Source of the DNA: Ailanthus altissimus
Taxonomy: Eukaryota > Streptophyta > Magnoliopsida > Sapindales > Simaroubaceae
Reading direction: 5' to 3'
Length of the DNA: 64,000 nt
Assembly: GCA_946807835.1 (NCBI GenBank)
Contig: OX327703.1
Coordinates: forward strand, 7,757,501 to 7,821,500
Position 1 is the first letter of the stretch; every line of letters starts with the position of its first letter. The notes under the pieces are model-generated. The model had not been told where the DNA came from. It saw only the letters and a list, made by a program, of their open reading frames with translations, and made no database searches. Of this stretch, positions 38,422 to 51,289 are shown one piece after another. A program made the translations under genes and the position numbers.

Positions 38422-39940
38422 TCTCCTTCATGGTTTACAAGCTGACAATTTAGGCAAGTAACTTGTATGGCATGCACTAGATTTTTTTAATTTCTTGCCA
38501 ATAGTATATAGCTTTCTGCACCTTCCTATACAATTTGGCCATATGTTTTATACAACAAACATCTTGATGAATGTTGTGTAGTAATTGTTTCCTTTCTTGC
38601 TTATAGATGCAATGTATGAGCTATACAGACATATGTAGTCCTTAAGGGTTTTAAAGCATAGATTATCCCATGGATTCTATAAGGCTTTCTTAATAGGTAA
38701 TTATCTATAGTTTTTTATATCCTGATCCATGTTTCGTTATTTGGCCTATGAAAGAATGGTTTTTATGCACTTTTTGATAATGATGTTCATTAATTCACCA
38801 GCTAAGTCCATATTAGCTCTTAGAGTAGCTTAGGTACTTATGTGTTTATTCTTAGAGTGTATGGCATACTTGATGGTTCTTTCTTCGAACTTGGCCAACA
38901 GCAAGCAAACTATAGTTATATATGGCAACAAAGTTGGTTTCCTACAACAAACTCACCTTTAATATACTAGATTTTTAGGTTTGAGTCCTTGGTTAGCCTA
39001 ATCTTTGTCACTCCCATCTTGTGGCAATGAGGATGATGATTTTGGTTGCTTCGTACTTTACCAAAAGAAAATGAAGTTAAAATGAAAAGGTAAATGACTT
39101 CTTTTCTTGAATAATGATTGTGAAACTGTTACCGCTACTCGTGGCAATAGTTGAACCATTAAAGTAGAGTTTCCACTAGTCTTTTCCTTCATTCAAAACA
39201 TATGTTTTCTCTGGTATAGCCCCTAAAATATCTTCTAACATAGGTTTTTCTCGGTTCGTAGAAAATGTTATAATCATATTGCTTACAGCATAACCTTCAA
39301 TCGAACTTAGGAGAATGCAAGTGATGTTAAATTCTATAAGGATAAGAAGCCATCATGGTAGCTTACTAGACAATATTGGTCTGAGTAGAAAATATCAAAT
39401 GAGGTAAAGTTTTTCCATAAGATGAATTAGGTGTGCCAAGATATAGAGCTTAACCTTTGTGAGGCATATACAAGGGCAAGACAGATGTGCTCTGACCTAG
39501 AATATTTTGCTTCTACCCAAAAATATTATCGGCTAACATATTATATTAGGTGTCGTTGTTTTTGGTTATCCTCTTGAGCCAATAAAACACTTATGGCCTT
39601 AGCAGTGGTAAGAAAATAGATATACAGTGGCTTCCATTTGCTAAGAGCTTTTATGATAAGAAGCACCAATATTATTTGTTGGATCTTCAAGAAGGTTACT
39701 TGTCATTCATCTTCCCATTTTTATGCAAAGTTAGAGATTAATGCAACAAGTCTAGTAATGAACCTTTGAATATAAGAGAGCTTTCCAATCAAGCTCTTCA
39801 AGTCGTTCATACTATAGAAATGCTCTAAATTTTAGCTTGATCAACATCAACACCCTTTTGGTGAGAAAAAGAAGCCAAGGAATTTACTTGCTAAGATGCC
39901 AAAAATCATAGCAATTAAAGTATAGTTTGTTAAGAAAGAA
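38422..39940 (-). pseudogene. Ty3/Gypsy RT and RNase H remnant (5' part of split pol)
   Basis: On the minus strand 39885-39720 reads KFLGFFFSPKG, followed in a shifted frame by NDLKSLIGKLSYIQRFITRL, matching the end of Gypsy RT (KFLGFMV..RGIE..., LKSLQGRLAYI.RFI). At 39185-39060 WKLYFNGS starts the RNase H domain, and VKYEAT near 39060 fits the NNEAEYEAL motif. The order RT, RNase H, then integrase across the inserted Copia is that of a Tat/Ogre/Athila-class Gypsy pol. Heavily decayed. Confidence 0.75.
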
Positions 39941-41249
39941 TTAGGGCAAAGTATAGCTTGCGTTCTATGATTTCAAGGTCGTAAGAAGCGATGAGTGCCA
40001 ATGAGCGATTAAAACCTTTTTCTAGATATTGAAAGATGTTGAATGATGTGTTTTACTTGTGTCACGAGGTTTGTTATTATGTTAAGATTTGGTATTAGGT
40101 TATCCTCTAATAATTTTATTTATTTGATGAGTCTTAATTTCATTAAAAATAAAAAAACGAATTTAGTAAATAAGAACGGACAAGATACAATTTTTTTATT
40201 TTAAATAAAAACTATTAAGTTATTCAATTGTCAAATAAAATAAGAAAGTTACCTTATTTTAAGTTTAAAATGATTTTAAGCAACAAATAAAATATTATTA
40301 AAACTATATTTCTTTATTAACCTTAACGCATGGACTTTGTCTTAGACTTTACATGTTATTGAACTACGACCTACAAATTTAACCTCGTAAAATAACTTAA
40401 GCCCACGTGTCTTTTGTTATTAAAAAAACTTTACATAAACTTAAGTATGGGTACTGTAATAACAATTAACAAGAAAATTGAAATAGTAGAATGCAACTCA
40501 CATGTATTTGCATGCAAGTCTTTAAAACGAGTAATCATTTAGAATTGAATACATAATATTATCTAAATTGGCGTACGAGATAAAATGGGGCAATATCACA
40601 AAGAATTAATGTCAGGGTATGTGAATGCAAATGCTTTAGTCATAATCTCATCTCGAAACCTGTAAAAAAATCTCTGGTATTCAACATCTTGACGTGGAAA
40701 TGGAGTTGAAAAAATAAAAATTCTAATTTCCATGCTTTCCCTTCATTTGCCCTTATTGCTTGCTTGTATTGCCCGAAGTGGAACTAAACATGACGTCAAT
40801 CATGTTTCCTCAACAAATATATTTCCAGAATGTAAACTAAACATCCCTCTTATCACCCAAAAAAAAAAAGAAAAAAGAAAAATAACAAATATTCTTTGCT
40901 AACTCCATGGTACCCAAAGACAGCCAGCTGTTGCCGCTAATCTGATTACACTTGCATAAAAACTTAGTTATCGCCAAAAAATAGCCTCGTAAATGAGATA
41001 TTTTGTCAATCCACCAATTCAGGCCAGGTTGAAGAAAAAAGAAGTAAGAAGAAACGACTCTGAACTAAAATCACAATTTTGCTTTTGCATTTACAATTTC
41101 CCATCATGAGCCAAAATGGTGCTTATTCAAGTTAATGTTTGGATCATGACCAACAACAGTGCTCTCCTTTTGACGGCAGAATCACTTTAAATTATCATAA
41201 AAAAATCCGAACTTTCCCCTATTACCTTCAAAGCAGGCAGATTTGAAGG
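39941..41249. other. Spacer and 3' flank of the transporter gene
   Basis: 39941-40800 is AT-rich with no recognised feature. 40800-41249 is less AT-biased and should contain the 3' untranslated region of the minus-strand gene. Just after its stop codon CCTTCAAA and TTTGAAGG can pair as a small hairpin (about 41225-41250). No clear AATAAA was found on the minus strand in the first few hundred bases. Confidence 0.45.
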
Positions 41250-43197
41250 TTATGATTTCTTTCCCAGTGTATCATGTCCCACATTCTTGTTCCGGGTGAC
41301 TACAATCTCTCCTATGCCTATCATTGCAGAATCTTCTTTGCTATTATCTTTAGTCTTTGAGCTCTCAGCCATAGTTCGTCTATTGCTGTTTCCAGGATTG
41401 GCGTCCTCGTCAAAACATTTGCTTCTCTCAGCTTCTTCATCAACAACCTCAGCACGGTGTTGATCCTCTTCTTTGTCACCCCTGCAGTACATTATATAAT
41501 AGGGCTTAGGCAAGTATATAATAATTCCCTGGCAAGAAGAAAAATTAACTTCATACCATCCGGGATTAAACTAAGAAAACTCAATACAAAGGGCATAATG
41601 TTTTATCATTTTTCCATATATGCGCACAAAACAAAAGTTTCATTTCCAGCAGAATTATGTCAGCTTTCTAAAGAATTGGCCATTTTCCAAAAGCAGACAG
41701 CAATATAGGAATGAACTGACTTCCAAAACTAGGTGCCCATATGCATGACAACAGGCATCTGAACAGAGTACAGCTACTCATCTCAAAGTTCCATCAATTA
41801 TAAAGACTCTTACTAAGAAAAGCTAATAAAGCATGCGACATATTACAACAAGGCAGATTAGATACATTACTTAGTAATAAAAGATACTTATTAAGCTACC
41901 TCTGCATTTTGTAATATATTGAAATGTGAAATTTTTGTGGAAATGGTTAACACATGTATAACAAGGATAATAAATACTTCCCTTCTGGCATAAAAAGTCA
42001 CCAAGTTACAGAGGTCTAAAGGTTATTCTGATACTACCAAAACTAAAGAACCCTGTACTAATTCATTTAGTGCAGATGTACCCTGGGTCAAGTTTGTTTA
42101 GGACCATACCAGGTCCAATTATTAGTTTCCCTAACAATTATATCACAGAAGTTACCCTATACAAGCCCAAGAGAACAGAGGCAAGAGTTGAGGCCAACTC
42201 TAATGTATATGTAACATACTAAATCCTAAGCATTGACTTATTTTAAGTTACTAATACTGCTTAATGAGATGTGCAGAAAATTAGAGTAAGTCTTACTTAG
42301 GTTGCTCATTTGCAAGCCCAACCCAAAAAAGGATATAAAAAGAATGGAAACTGATTTGCAGTATTACAAACCCAGAATAAATAACAAGCCCAACAGCAAC
42401 AGCAGCAAAGGCAATGAAGTACATCCAATCAACCTGTAGAGAGATAATTGGCATAAGACTGGCATTCAACATTTTAATAAATTTTAAATTAAATATAATG
42501 TGAATTTTCATATAATAAAGTTTTCTAAACCTTCTCATGGTAAGCAAAGATACGAATCAAAACAGCCCACATGTCTGAGGTCAGCAAAGACAGGTTGAAC
42601 ATTGTAGATCCACTCATCTGAAGTGGCAAAACAAGAATTCTGAGGAAATGTTATGAAACAGATAATATATATATATATATAGATATTAAGAAGCAAGCAT
42701 CACAAGCACTTGGATAGTGCATTATGAAGTTGAATACTATACCTCAGTATCCAATTTATAGCATTTGACCTCTAGGAAATCATATCCATGCCAAATTATA
42801 GGGACTAGCAATACATCATCAAAGATCCAAACTTTAATTAAATCAATACCATACCTTAAGCAAGACAGGGACCAACGAGTAGAAAAAAAACATAGCCACT
42901 GCAAATCCAAAAAATGGAAGAGCCTGAAACCAAGAACAGTGGCAATAGAATGTAAGATTGACATCTAAGAAAGAAATAATGGCAAACTCCCATACATACT
43001 CAAAACAAAAGGCTGACAGCCATTCTAACAACTCAGAAACATTAGATTAAATGCATTATTTAGTTCCTTTTCGTACAAGCCTTAAACAGGCTCTTAATCC
43101 AAACTATTACCTGACTCATTCTTCTAAGTTTATGTAGCTGACATGTTCATTTAGAAGATCTCAATTCATTCTAGTCTAATCAGAGTAAGATGGGAGA

Positions 43198-43234
<37 letters not shown>

Positions 43235-46200
43235 AGCCCCAGCTGACCAGTGAATAGATTTGAGCTCATTCTGCTCAAGTATGCTTCTATAGGCATCATT
43301 AAGGGGTACCAATTGACAACAGAATGGCATTTAAAGAAAAAGAAAATCAACTGTGTCCGGATGTTGAATGCTTTTTGTGTCAGAACATCATCAACTTCAC
43401 AGGATAGAATAAGATGCAATATTATTAAAGCTGTGAATGGAAGTTCTATCATATGCATCAAGTTCTATCGAAAAGATCTAATTAAAAGAACAAAATTAAG
43501 CACAACACACCAATAACATAACAAGATTAGAATTAATGAATGCATTGCTCTAAAATCAAGGATACATTTGGATAGCACTAATAATGCCACCAAAGAGGCC
43601 CAAAAATGACATGAGTTCAACTCTATCAGCATTCTTCACAAGAAATTCCTGCATAACAGAGATACCAATTGTAGATAACTCCTTGCTGGCATAGGACCAC
43701 TAATTTAGTCACCCCTAAATGCTAGTAGCAGTCTTTGAGACCAAACAGTTTTGGATTTAACAAAAGATTACCATTAGAAATTGTGCTATACAAAGCAAAT
43801 TTGTGATATAAATCATTAATATAAAAGCACAAACTGACATATCCAACACCGGCAATTGATCTATTCCCCAAGTATCTCATTCTGACAGTAAGAAGCATGA
43901 AAGGAAATCTAATGATGTAAATCACTGGATTTAATAACCAACTATCTCTGAAAATTGTGCTTCACAAATAAAAAAATACAGACCAATATATCCAATAACA
44001 GAAATTTTGATTTGTTTTTACCCCGAGTATCACATTATCATGGTAAAGATGCGTCAAAGGAGAAATCAAAACAGACGCTATAAAGATCAAATTGAAGGAG
44101 GGTGGAGTACAGAATCAAAGTAAGGAACAGGGAACCAACAAAAACTATAAAGCAGCTAGAGGAAAGAGGAAGAGATGAGCAAAGCAAGAAAAATGAGAAC
44201 AGAATAGAGCATAAGAAAAAGACAAAAGACAATGATCCTCTGCAAATTGAAAATAATAATAATAATAATAATAATAATGATAAATGCAGCGTGAAATGTG
44301 GTGAAGAATCTGGCACTTTGAATAGACGATGACATTAAAAAAATCTTTAATAATTTATTATAACATAAATTCAAACCCGTTGTGCCACTAAATAATGAAA
44401 ATCTGACCTCACTGACATTACTAATGGCATATAATGTTGCCCCAGCTATAACAAGTGCATCTCCTTTCCCAGGGTTGCTCCCACCTACAGGATGTAACAA
44501 TGTTGATGACATTCAAGAAAAACGTAATATGCAGATATCACACACAAGAACTTAAAAATGACACTATCTACAGCAAGAAATAGTAATTTAGAACTAATTA
44601 AAATTATGCAACTATGAAAACGATGCCACAACTGCATTTGCTATGAAAAATTGTAGTTGTACATGAAAATAAGAATGGTAGGGATATAACTTCATTATAG
44701 ATAAATTAGAACACCAATTCTTTTCTCTCCTTTCTTCATCTTTTCTTTTTGCATCCTTTTGAAGAATTGCATTTAGAGTGCACAGAGTTTCAATATGCTG
44801 GAACATTTCTTTTCTTCAGTCAGGTGAAACTCTAATGACCTACCAAGAGAATTCAACATAGCAAAGAACTTTGCTTCAACTCTCTCTCTCCGTCCTAATA
44901 CTCTCATCCTTAGGACAAATGGAAAATAATGTAATACATGGAATGCTTTCTAAAACCTGAGCAAGACGAAAATCGACTCTAATTACCTACAAAGATAATT
45001 AAGTTTATTAGCAAAGTAGTTCCTATGAGGATAGACATTAGTATATATGTATTACACATACAAAATTAATTCAATATTGGGGCAAAGTTAATATCAACTA
45101 GTTGAAAGAGCACTTTTACTTACTTGCTCGGTCTTCTGCATGAACATCTGAAAAAACAATTAACACAAGCCCAGCTAAACAAACAACCACACCAGTTATC
45201 TTTTTGAATCTATATTTTGTGCTTAAGAACATCCAGGTGAGTAGCATTACGCATGGAATTGACCAACAGTCTAACAGCATGACACTTGTCAGAGATGTGT
45301 ACTGATATGCCTTCACCACTGTGCATTAAATGAAGATTACATCAAATTACAGTTAAATAAAAATCTGACTATAGAAGGAACAATCTCATCCAGTGATATT
45401 GAGCAAAAACACTGATGAATAATTCCTCTTTCACATAAAGGCATTCAAGGAAAATTAATGATTCCTCATGCACAGAATGGAGGACAAAATGAGACGAATT
45501 GTCCCTGACATGAAATCTTCTCAACCCATGTTACAAAGATTGGCATATAAGACAAGTAAAGCTGAAGCAGGAGTTTGCCGATAGTAGCATCAATGGAAAA
45601 TATACACCCATTCTAGCAGCTATAAATAACTAGTTCAATATCAAAAGAAAGGTTAACTTGTTTATTTCAGAGATTGACCACTGATAACTCAAGTCTAGAT
45701 AAACTTTCTTTGTTCTAACTATAAAACTAGTATCTAGATCATTGTATCTTTCCAGGAAAGAGACTGAGCAGACACCGGGACCATAATGAAGAAACATTTC
45801 TTCCTAGTTGAATTGTCACATCTGATTTCTCATCTACAGTTTTACTGCTATCCTGTCAATTGCAACCTGTATTCTTGACCTGAAAGACAAGCATATATAC
45901 TTTCACTATCATGTCTCCATATCTAAGTTTCCAATTAAGAGAGAGCGGGTATACTTTGTGTGGCCATTGACTTCACACTGAACCCATCAGTATATGTAAA
46001 GATTCTAGACTTTGCATCAGTAAATACCCTGGATAAAATTATGTAATTTGCATGTTTTAAGTCAATATTAGAGTCCGTACATCATCTTTAGTTCTATGTT
46101 GTTCTTGCCTTGAACCTTTTTCAGAAAAGCAACAGCAACCTTTAGAATTCTCATCATCAATAAAATAACCAAAATGAGATGTGGCAGATAGGAAGAAGTC

Positions 46201-48705
46201 TAGACCAATCATAACATACTTCTCCATTCACTGCAGTAGAGCGTCATAGGTATAGATATTGAAGGTATACAGTCATACAATTAACAAAACACAAAGCTAT
46301 AACTTTATATTCAAGGTTTCGCTAGAGTGTGAAATATGCATACTCATAGTATATGATGCTCAAAATGTGTTGCTTTCTCTTTGCTGAGATGGAGATAGAA
46401 GATGTTAGTTTGCAGGACATAACTTAAACAATGTTTCAATTTTATCCCAATGATTGAGGTTGTAATTGCATCTGCCTGTGTTCAGAAGCAGCTTTAAGGG
46501 GCCAAAAAGAAAAAGTGTTGCTAAACATGAACTTATATCTGCTTCTTATAAGTTTTGTCTTAAACATCTTAATACAGCATCCACTTAAAATTCAGCCAAA
46601 AAGATGGAAAAGTCAGAAAAAATAAATTCTGACCTAGATAAAAAACATAAGCATCTCTGCTACCATTAACACTCACCAAGAAAGTTGGCCTCTACATCAA
46701 CCAATGCAAGAATGAGATAGTAATACCACTTTGCCTGCACAAATTCCAAAAGAGACAAATTAAAAAGAAAAAGTGTAACGATAATGACTTTGGAGCCTTT
46801 CTTACCACACCGTTGGCTTCTATTATTAACTCAAAAATTCAAATCTCACAGGCATAAAAGTAATTATCTCAGAAATCTTCTGTCAAATCTCCTATCACCT
46901 ACTAGGAACTTCTGTAGCTATTATGAGTTCCTTGCATATGTCCTATCCCCATAAATGACATTTGTGGATGTTCAAAGCCTAACTCCCCAAAACAGAACTA
47001 ACTTTACTTTTGGGAGGCCTAGGGTTGCAAAGGATAAATCCTATACCACAAATCACTTTTTTCCAATTGCAGAAGTATTAAAAAAGGTTCGGAGGCACCT
47101 ATTGATGAGTCCTCCAACATTAAATGCATAAGATAAAGTTCCCTCAATCTCTCCTTTCAAGATAATGCCGAGAAATCTTGATCATGAGGATGTTTAAACT
47201 TCAGATCTATTACTCTGTTAAAGTTAGAAAATAATACCAAGAAATCTCAATCATCATGATATCTAAATTTTAAGCCTGCTCCTGTGATGTCAAGAGCCAT
47301 AGCTTGTTTGACTAGATATTTCTAAAACCGCTGAGAAACAAGTTTGATAGAATGTCCCATTTCATATACAAAGTAACTAAATTTCATTCACATATGCAAA
47401 GGCTTTTAGTATTCCCTATTGGAACCACTTCAAGAAGTATGCCTGACAAATTTCAACATAATTTCCTCATGGCTCCAGCCGACCTCTATGCAAGTCATTT
47501 TGAACCAATAAATTGAATAATAAAATTCATAATCCTAGAAATATAACTAGGAAAAACAGAGACCTGATCAAATGTTGAAAAATTGTCAAGCTCCACTTTA
47601 GGAAACAAAAGGACAAAAGAAATACCTTAAGTGCTTTTCTCCTGTAAAGCATGTAACTTCCATAGAAAATAGCTAACAGCACATAGTTGAAAAAAGACTG
47701 CGATGTTGGCGCATTGATTCCTAAAATACACAACAAATAGACAGAATATGGCATATCAAACACTCAAAATTCTAAAAAGAACAAGTTATGTAAGAAATTA
47801 ATGGGAGGAAATGGATCTAAATCATTTTAAACCATATAATTTAAAATTCTAAATACATGACACCAGTAATCAAAACTTTAATGCACATGCATAGACTTTT
47901 TCCTTTTCTTCAAGTCATAACTTCAGTTGGGATTGACTTTTGATCAACACATGGAAGAACTCTTTTAGAAGACCTTCCATTCAGCTTGTAACATTCCAAA
48001 AGCAATTGAATAGTAAATAAACATTTGAAATTTATGCAAAATATATATGAAATTTTACCTTTCCGTAATCATAATATTCAGATAATAATGATAATAAACA
48101 ATAAATATGGAATATGCAATTTACTCAAAATATTTTCAAAAGAAAAAACCTTCGGCAAGATTTCAAATGTCAAACACCAGAAACCAAATAGTTCAAAGCT
48201 CAGAGACATAAGGCATAATTCTTTCCCATGAAAATCAAACCATACAAAAATTAAGCCTGCCAAATTATACGGATATGATTATCTATTGCAATTACAACTG
48301 CAAACCTATATAAACTAAAGCAATAACAACAGTTTATGCAAGCTCAGAAGTTTAAAACAGTAATAAGAAAGCTTCAAGCTTAAGGAATATAAATAAATAG
48401 AATTTAATATAAGCAGTCAAGAAGCAAGCAAAATAAACATAAAGAGCTTAGCTAGTAAGCAAATTCACTCATTGCAACCAAAACAAATGAAACTCTTTCA
48501 CTACAAACAACAGCAATAATCAATGATCATTGGAAAACAATGAAAATAAAAATAACATACAGAAAGAAAAAGAAGAAGAAAACAAACCTTTTCTAGCAAG
48601 TTCAGAAGATGAAAACCCAGTAGATGTTATCAGAAGTGAAAGAAATTGTCCCAGACCAAGTGCCACCAATGTCTTCTTAGTCCAAAATTCCTTAAAACTG
48701 ATCAT
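41250..48705 (-). CDS. SLC35F/DUF914-type drug/metabolite transporter, 11 exons, intact
   Basis: A membrane transporter of the DMT superfamily, solute carrier 35F-like (plant DUF914). Exons 5' to 3': 48705-48588, 47720-47626, 46734-46677, 45318-45124, 44484-44408, 43648-43566, 43286-43235, 42923-42855, 42617-42531, 42433-42372 and 41481-41250. All introns are GT-AG, all phases close, and the total is 1128 nt (375 residues). The start is ATG at 48705 (MISFKEFWTKKT). About ten hydrophobic segments are visible: residues 12-33, 46-66, 72-90, 98-120, 128-148, 160-180, 188-205, 228-249, about 258-274 and 280-298. Telltale stretches are GLGQFLSLLITSTGF, NAPTSQSFFNYVLLA and LIRIFAYHEK. A charged tail (residues 300-375, DKEEDQHRAEVVDEEAER) faces the cytosol by family analogy. 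Substrate and compartment are unknown for this group. The introns carry microsatellites but no recognised transposons. Confidence 0.93.
42666..42681. repeat. Short (AT)n run in intron 8
   Basis: Eight AT units between exons 8 and 9 of the transporter gene. Confidence 0.85.
43201..43229. repeat. (AG)14 microsatellite beside a splice donor
   Basis: On the gene's strand this is a CT run that begins at intron base 6, immediately after the GTAAG donor that ends exon 7 at 43235. Confidence 0.95.
44252..44278. repeat. (AAT)9 microsatellite in intron 5
   Basis: Nine AAT units between exons 5 and 6 of the transporter gene; likely length-polymorphic. Confidence 0.95.
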
Positions 48706-49849
48706 TTTTTTTCCACCAAAAATAGTTGCCAAAAATCCAAAAAAGAATTAAACTGCAGGAACCCAGTTCAAAGAACAACGAAACGCTCAAAGCACCGTCT
48801 GCAAAACTACCATTTGAGAGCACCAAAGGATATAAATAGTCAAAAATATCAAATACCCAGATGGAGTTCTCCACTGTTCAAAGTGATGAAACGACTCAAC
48901 GACGTATAAAATAAAAAGGCTCGAGTGAAAGACTCTATTGAGTATAGAGTTTGTGTTTAATGTGAAAACAAAATAATGTTTTCAATTCCCAATTTGTGAT
49001 TGGAAGGTAAGTATGAGCCGTTGAACTTTAGCCAAATTGATGCAAAGAGTTTTTTATACCATTCTCTTTTTTATTCTTTTTTTTTTTCTTTGAATTGATG
49101 ATAAAAGCAATGATATGTTCATCCGATGTTCACTACGATTATAGAGTTAAACTCAGATACGGTCGAGATCATTATAGATATCAGTAGGTTCGAATAAAAC
49201 GGAGCCATGTCATTAAAACAGTGTTGGAAGCCGGCCGGACAATTTACTTTTACAAATTTCACAATTCACCCCAATAGTCTGGATCTGGACAATCACACCT
49301 CCCTTTCGCTTATTAAAAAAAAAAAAATCAGTTTTCTTATATTATATCTAGGGTAGAATTTTTTCACTATTTAAAATATGATAGCTTTGCATTATTTTCA
49401 AGACAAATTTCTGATTAAAGAATATTGATGTCCAAAAAAATACTATATTTTTTAAAATAATTTATTGCGAATACAAAATGTTACAATACTATAAATAAAA
49501 GAAGAGAAGGGTAATTATATAATATTAGAATAACTATTATAGTATAATATTAAAATTAATTTAGATCACCCGATCAATTAAAAACATTAAATCTAACGGA
49601 TAGATGATTCTACTATTAATGCCGTTAAAAATTTTTGAATATTGTAGAATAATCCAGATGAAAATTATATTTATGTTGAGAGGTAACTTTCTAATAGGGG
49701 AGGGAACATGCTAATTCTACATACACTACAATGCATGTGATAATTCTACATATTGGAAAAGATGAATTAAAATCAAATTATGCAACTGGCGGGTCCCGCA
49801 CAGAGGGGATTGGGCCAAAAGCTTGATGGCACAGTCCTTTGACCGCCGG
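48706..49849. other. 5' region of the transporter gene and intergenic space
   Basis: Divergent intergenic region. The transporter's 5' leader and promoter should be in 48706-49000 on the minus strand, but no clear TATA box is visible there. 49300-49780 is AT-rich. 49790-49850 is a short GC-richer stretch just before a plus-strand TATA box. Confidence 0.45.
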
Positions 49850-49857
49850 TATAAATA
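49850..49857 (+). promoter_or_regulatory. TATA box of a candidate plus-strand promoter
   Basis: TATAAATA preceded by GC-richer sequence (GACCGCCGG). It is followed by a purine-rich leader of about 200 bases to the first good ATG at 50065. Promoter status is inferred from this arrangement alone. Confidence 0.45.
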
Positions 49858-50064
49858 TTCCACTTTAATAAGATAGAAAGAAAGAGGAGAGGGCATATAA
49901 AAATTTAAAAAAGAAAAGAAAAGGAGAGAAAGGCCCTTTTTCTTTGGTTGGGTTGAGTTTGTTGTTGAGTTTCAAAAGTGAAAAAAAAAAGTTGCTTATT
50001 TTTATATAAATAAATAAATAACAATAATTTTTCATCCTTTTCCTTTTCTGAAAAATTTATTTTG

Positions 50065-50135
50065 ATGGCGACAGGTAATTTCCAGAGTCCAATTAGTAAT
50101 CATTTTGGTTTTGATTATGGCTCTATCAGATTTAG
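50065..50135 (+). CDS. Candidate first coding exon, rest of gene not found
   Basis: ATG at 50065 opens 23 codons (MATGNFQSPISNHFGF...) and runs into a strong donor, AG|GTAAGA, at 50135/50136. The ATG context TTTGATGGCG is acceptable for plants, and base composition is balanced against AT-rich neighbours. No downstream exon could be joined: the nearest acceptor-like site, near 50219, gives an immediate stop, and by 51290 the sequence is transposon. It may be a truncated gene, a gene with a long first intron, or chance. Product unknown. Confidence 0.35.
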
Positions 50136-51289
50136 GTAAGAATGGTTACATTTTATTTGCATGTCCAATTCGGAAGAGAAAAGACAATTTAATTATATGG
50201 GTGTTATTTTCTTTGACATAGTATTTAAAATCTTTTAAAAACAATTCTTGATAATTTAGATCTTAATACTATTTTGCATATACTTTCATTATTTTTTAAT
50301 TTATAATTAAAATTCTTTTGTAATTGACCCAAAAGAATAATAAAATTTTATTTTGGCCGATTTCAAATCCCTCATTTTATATTAACTAAAACTTACATTT
50401 TATTTCCACTTTACACTTATTCCTAAAATTATTTTTTCTCTCGAACACCACCACTCCCTTTCACCCTCTCACGGCCCTTACTAATTTTCATCTAAATATT
50501 TTTCATAAAAATTATAAATTGGCTATAAAAAAAAGAGATTTTAAAGATTGAAGATAAAATAATTTATTGTAGAGTTTAAAAAATAAAAAATGGACAAAAA
50601 TTTGTGAGTTTTTTATTTTTATTTTTATATGATTTTGAGTTACTTTTATAATTAATTGTTAGAAATGTATAGATATAATATTAATAATGTAAAAAATAAG
50701 TTGAAACTATGTGTAAAATATTAGAAAAACTCAAAAAAGGTCGAAAATAACGAATTCCAACCATTTTTTGTGAGACACGCACTGTGAATATGCTTCACGT
50801 GCCCGACTAGTAGAAGCACGCGCCAAGCGCTTCGCCACAACGTGGGGAGCACTCTTTGGCACACTATGGGGCGCGCCCCAAGGTTGGGTGAGCTGCCACA
50901 TGACGCCACGGTAAGGCACCACGTGGCAATTTTAAATTTGTTTTATTTTTTATTAATTTAAAATTATATCATTTATTTAATTTTATAATTTTAAATTATT
51001 TTGCAATATTATTTTAGTTAGTTGTAATTTATTTTATCATTATTTGAATTATGTAATAATTGGTTATGTGTTGATAATAATTTTTTTGAATATTATATAC
51101 TAATAATTTTTTTAATTTTTTTAAAAATGAGAATGTTTCAAAAGACTACGTAATTGTCAAAAATAAATTACACCAATCGACCATACATGCTTACTCGAAA
51201 TTATTGGTTATATAAAATATAAAAGACAAATTGACTTCGAGGCAGGTCGAAATATTTAGAGTCACATATTTTGGTTATTTTTTAGATGT
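50136..51289. other. AT-rich spacer with a GC-rich patch
   Basis: Mostly A/T runs. 50770-50930 is strikingly GC-rich and CpG-containing (CACGTG, GCGCGCC, CCACGTGGC). It probably belongs to a transposon terminal or promoter region, perhaps of the DUF1985 element that follows, but no partner repeat was found. Confidence 0.45.

Noticed and set aside
44038..44512. Long minus-strand frames around exon 5 of the transporter
   Set aside because: Only the 77-base exon matches the family. The rest is intron read-through, and the Ile run is the AAT microsatellite.
48520..48732. Upstream start at 48732 for the transporter
   Set aside because: The codon there is TTG. The first in-frame ATG is at 48705 and fits the short N terminus expected for the family.
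50065..50240. Joining the orphan exon to an acceptor near 50219
   Set aside because: The joined frame meets a stop codon within two codons.
50721..50922. Minus-strand frames across the GC-rich patch
   Set aside because: No family resemblance; the patch is probably transposon-derived and CpG-rich, which lowers stop frequency.
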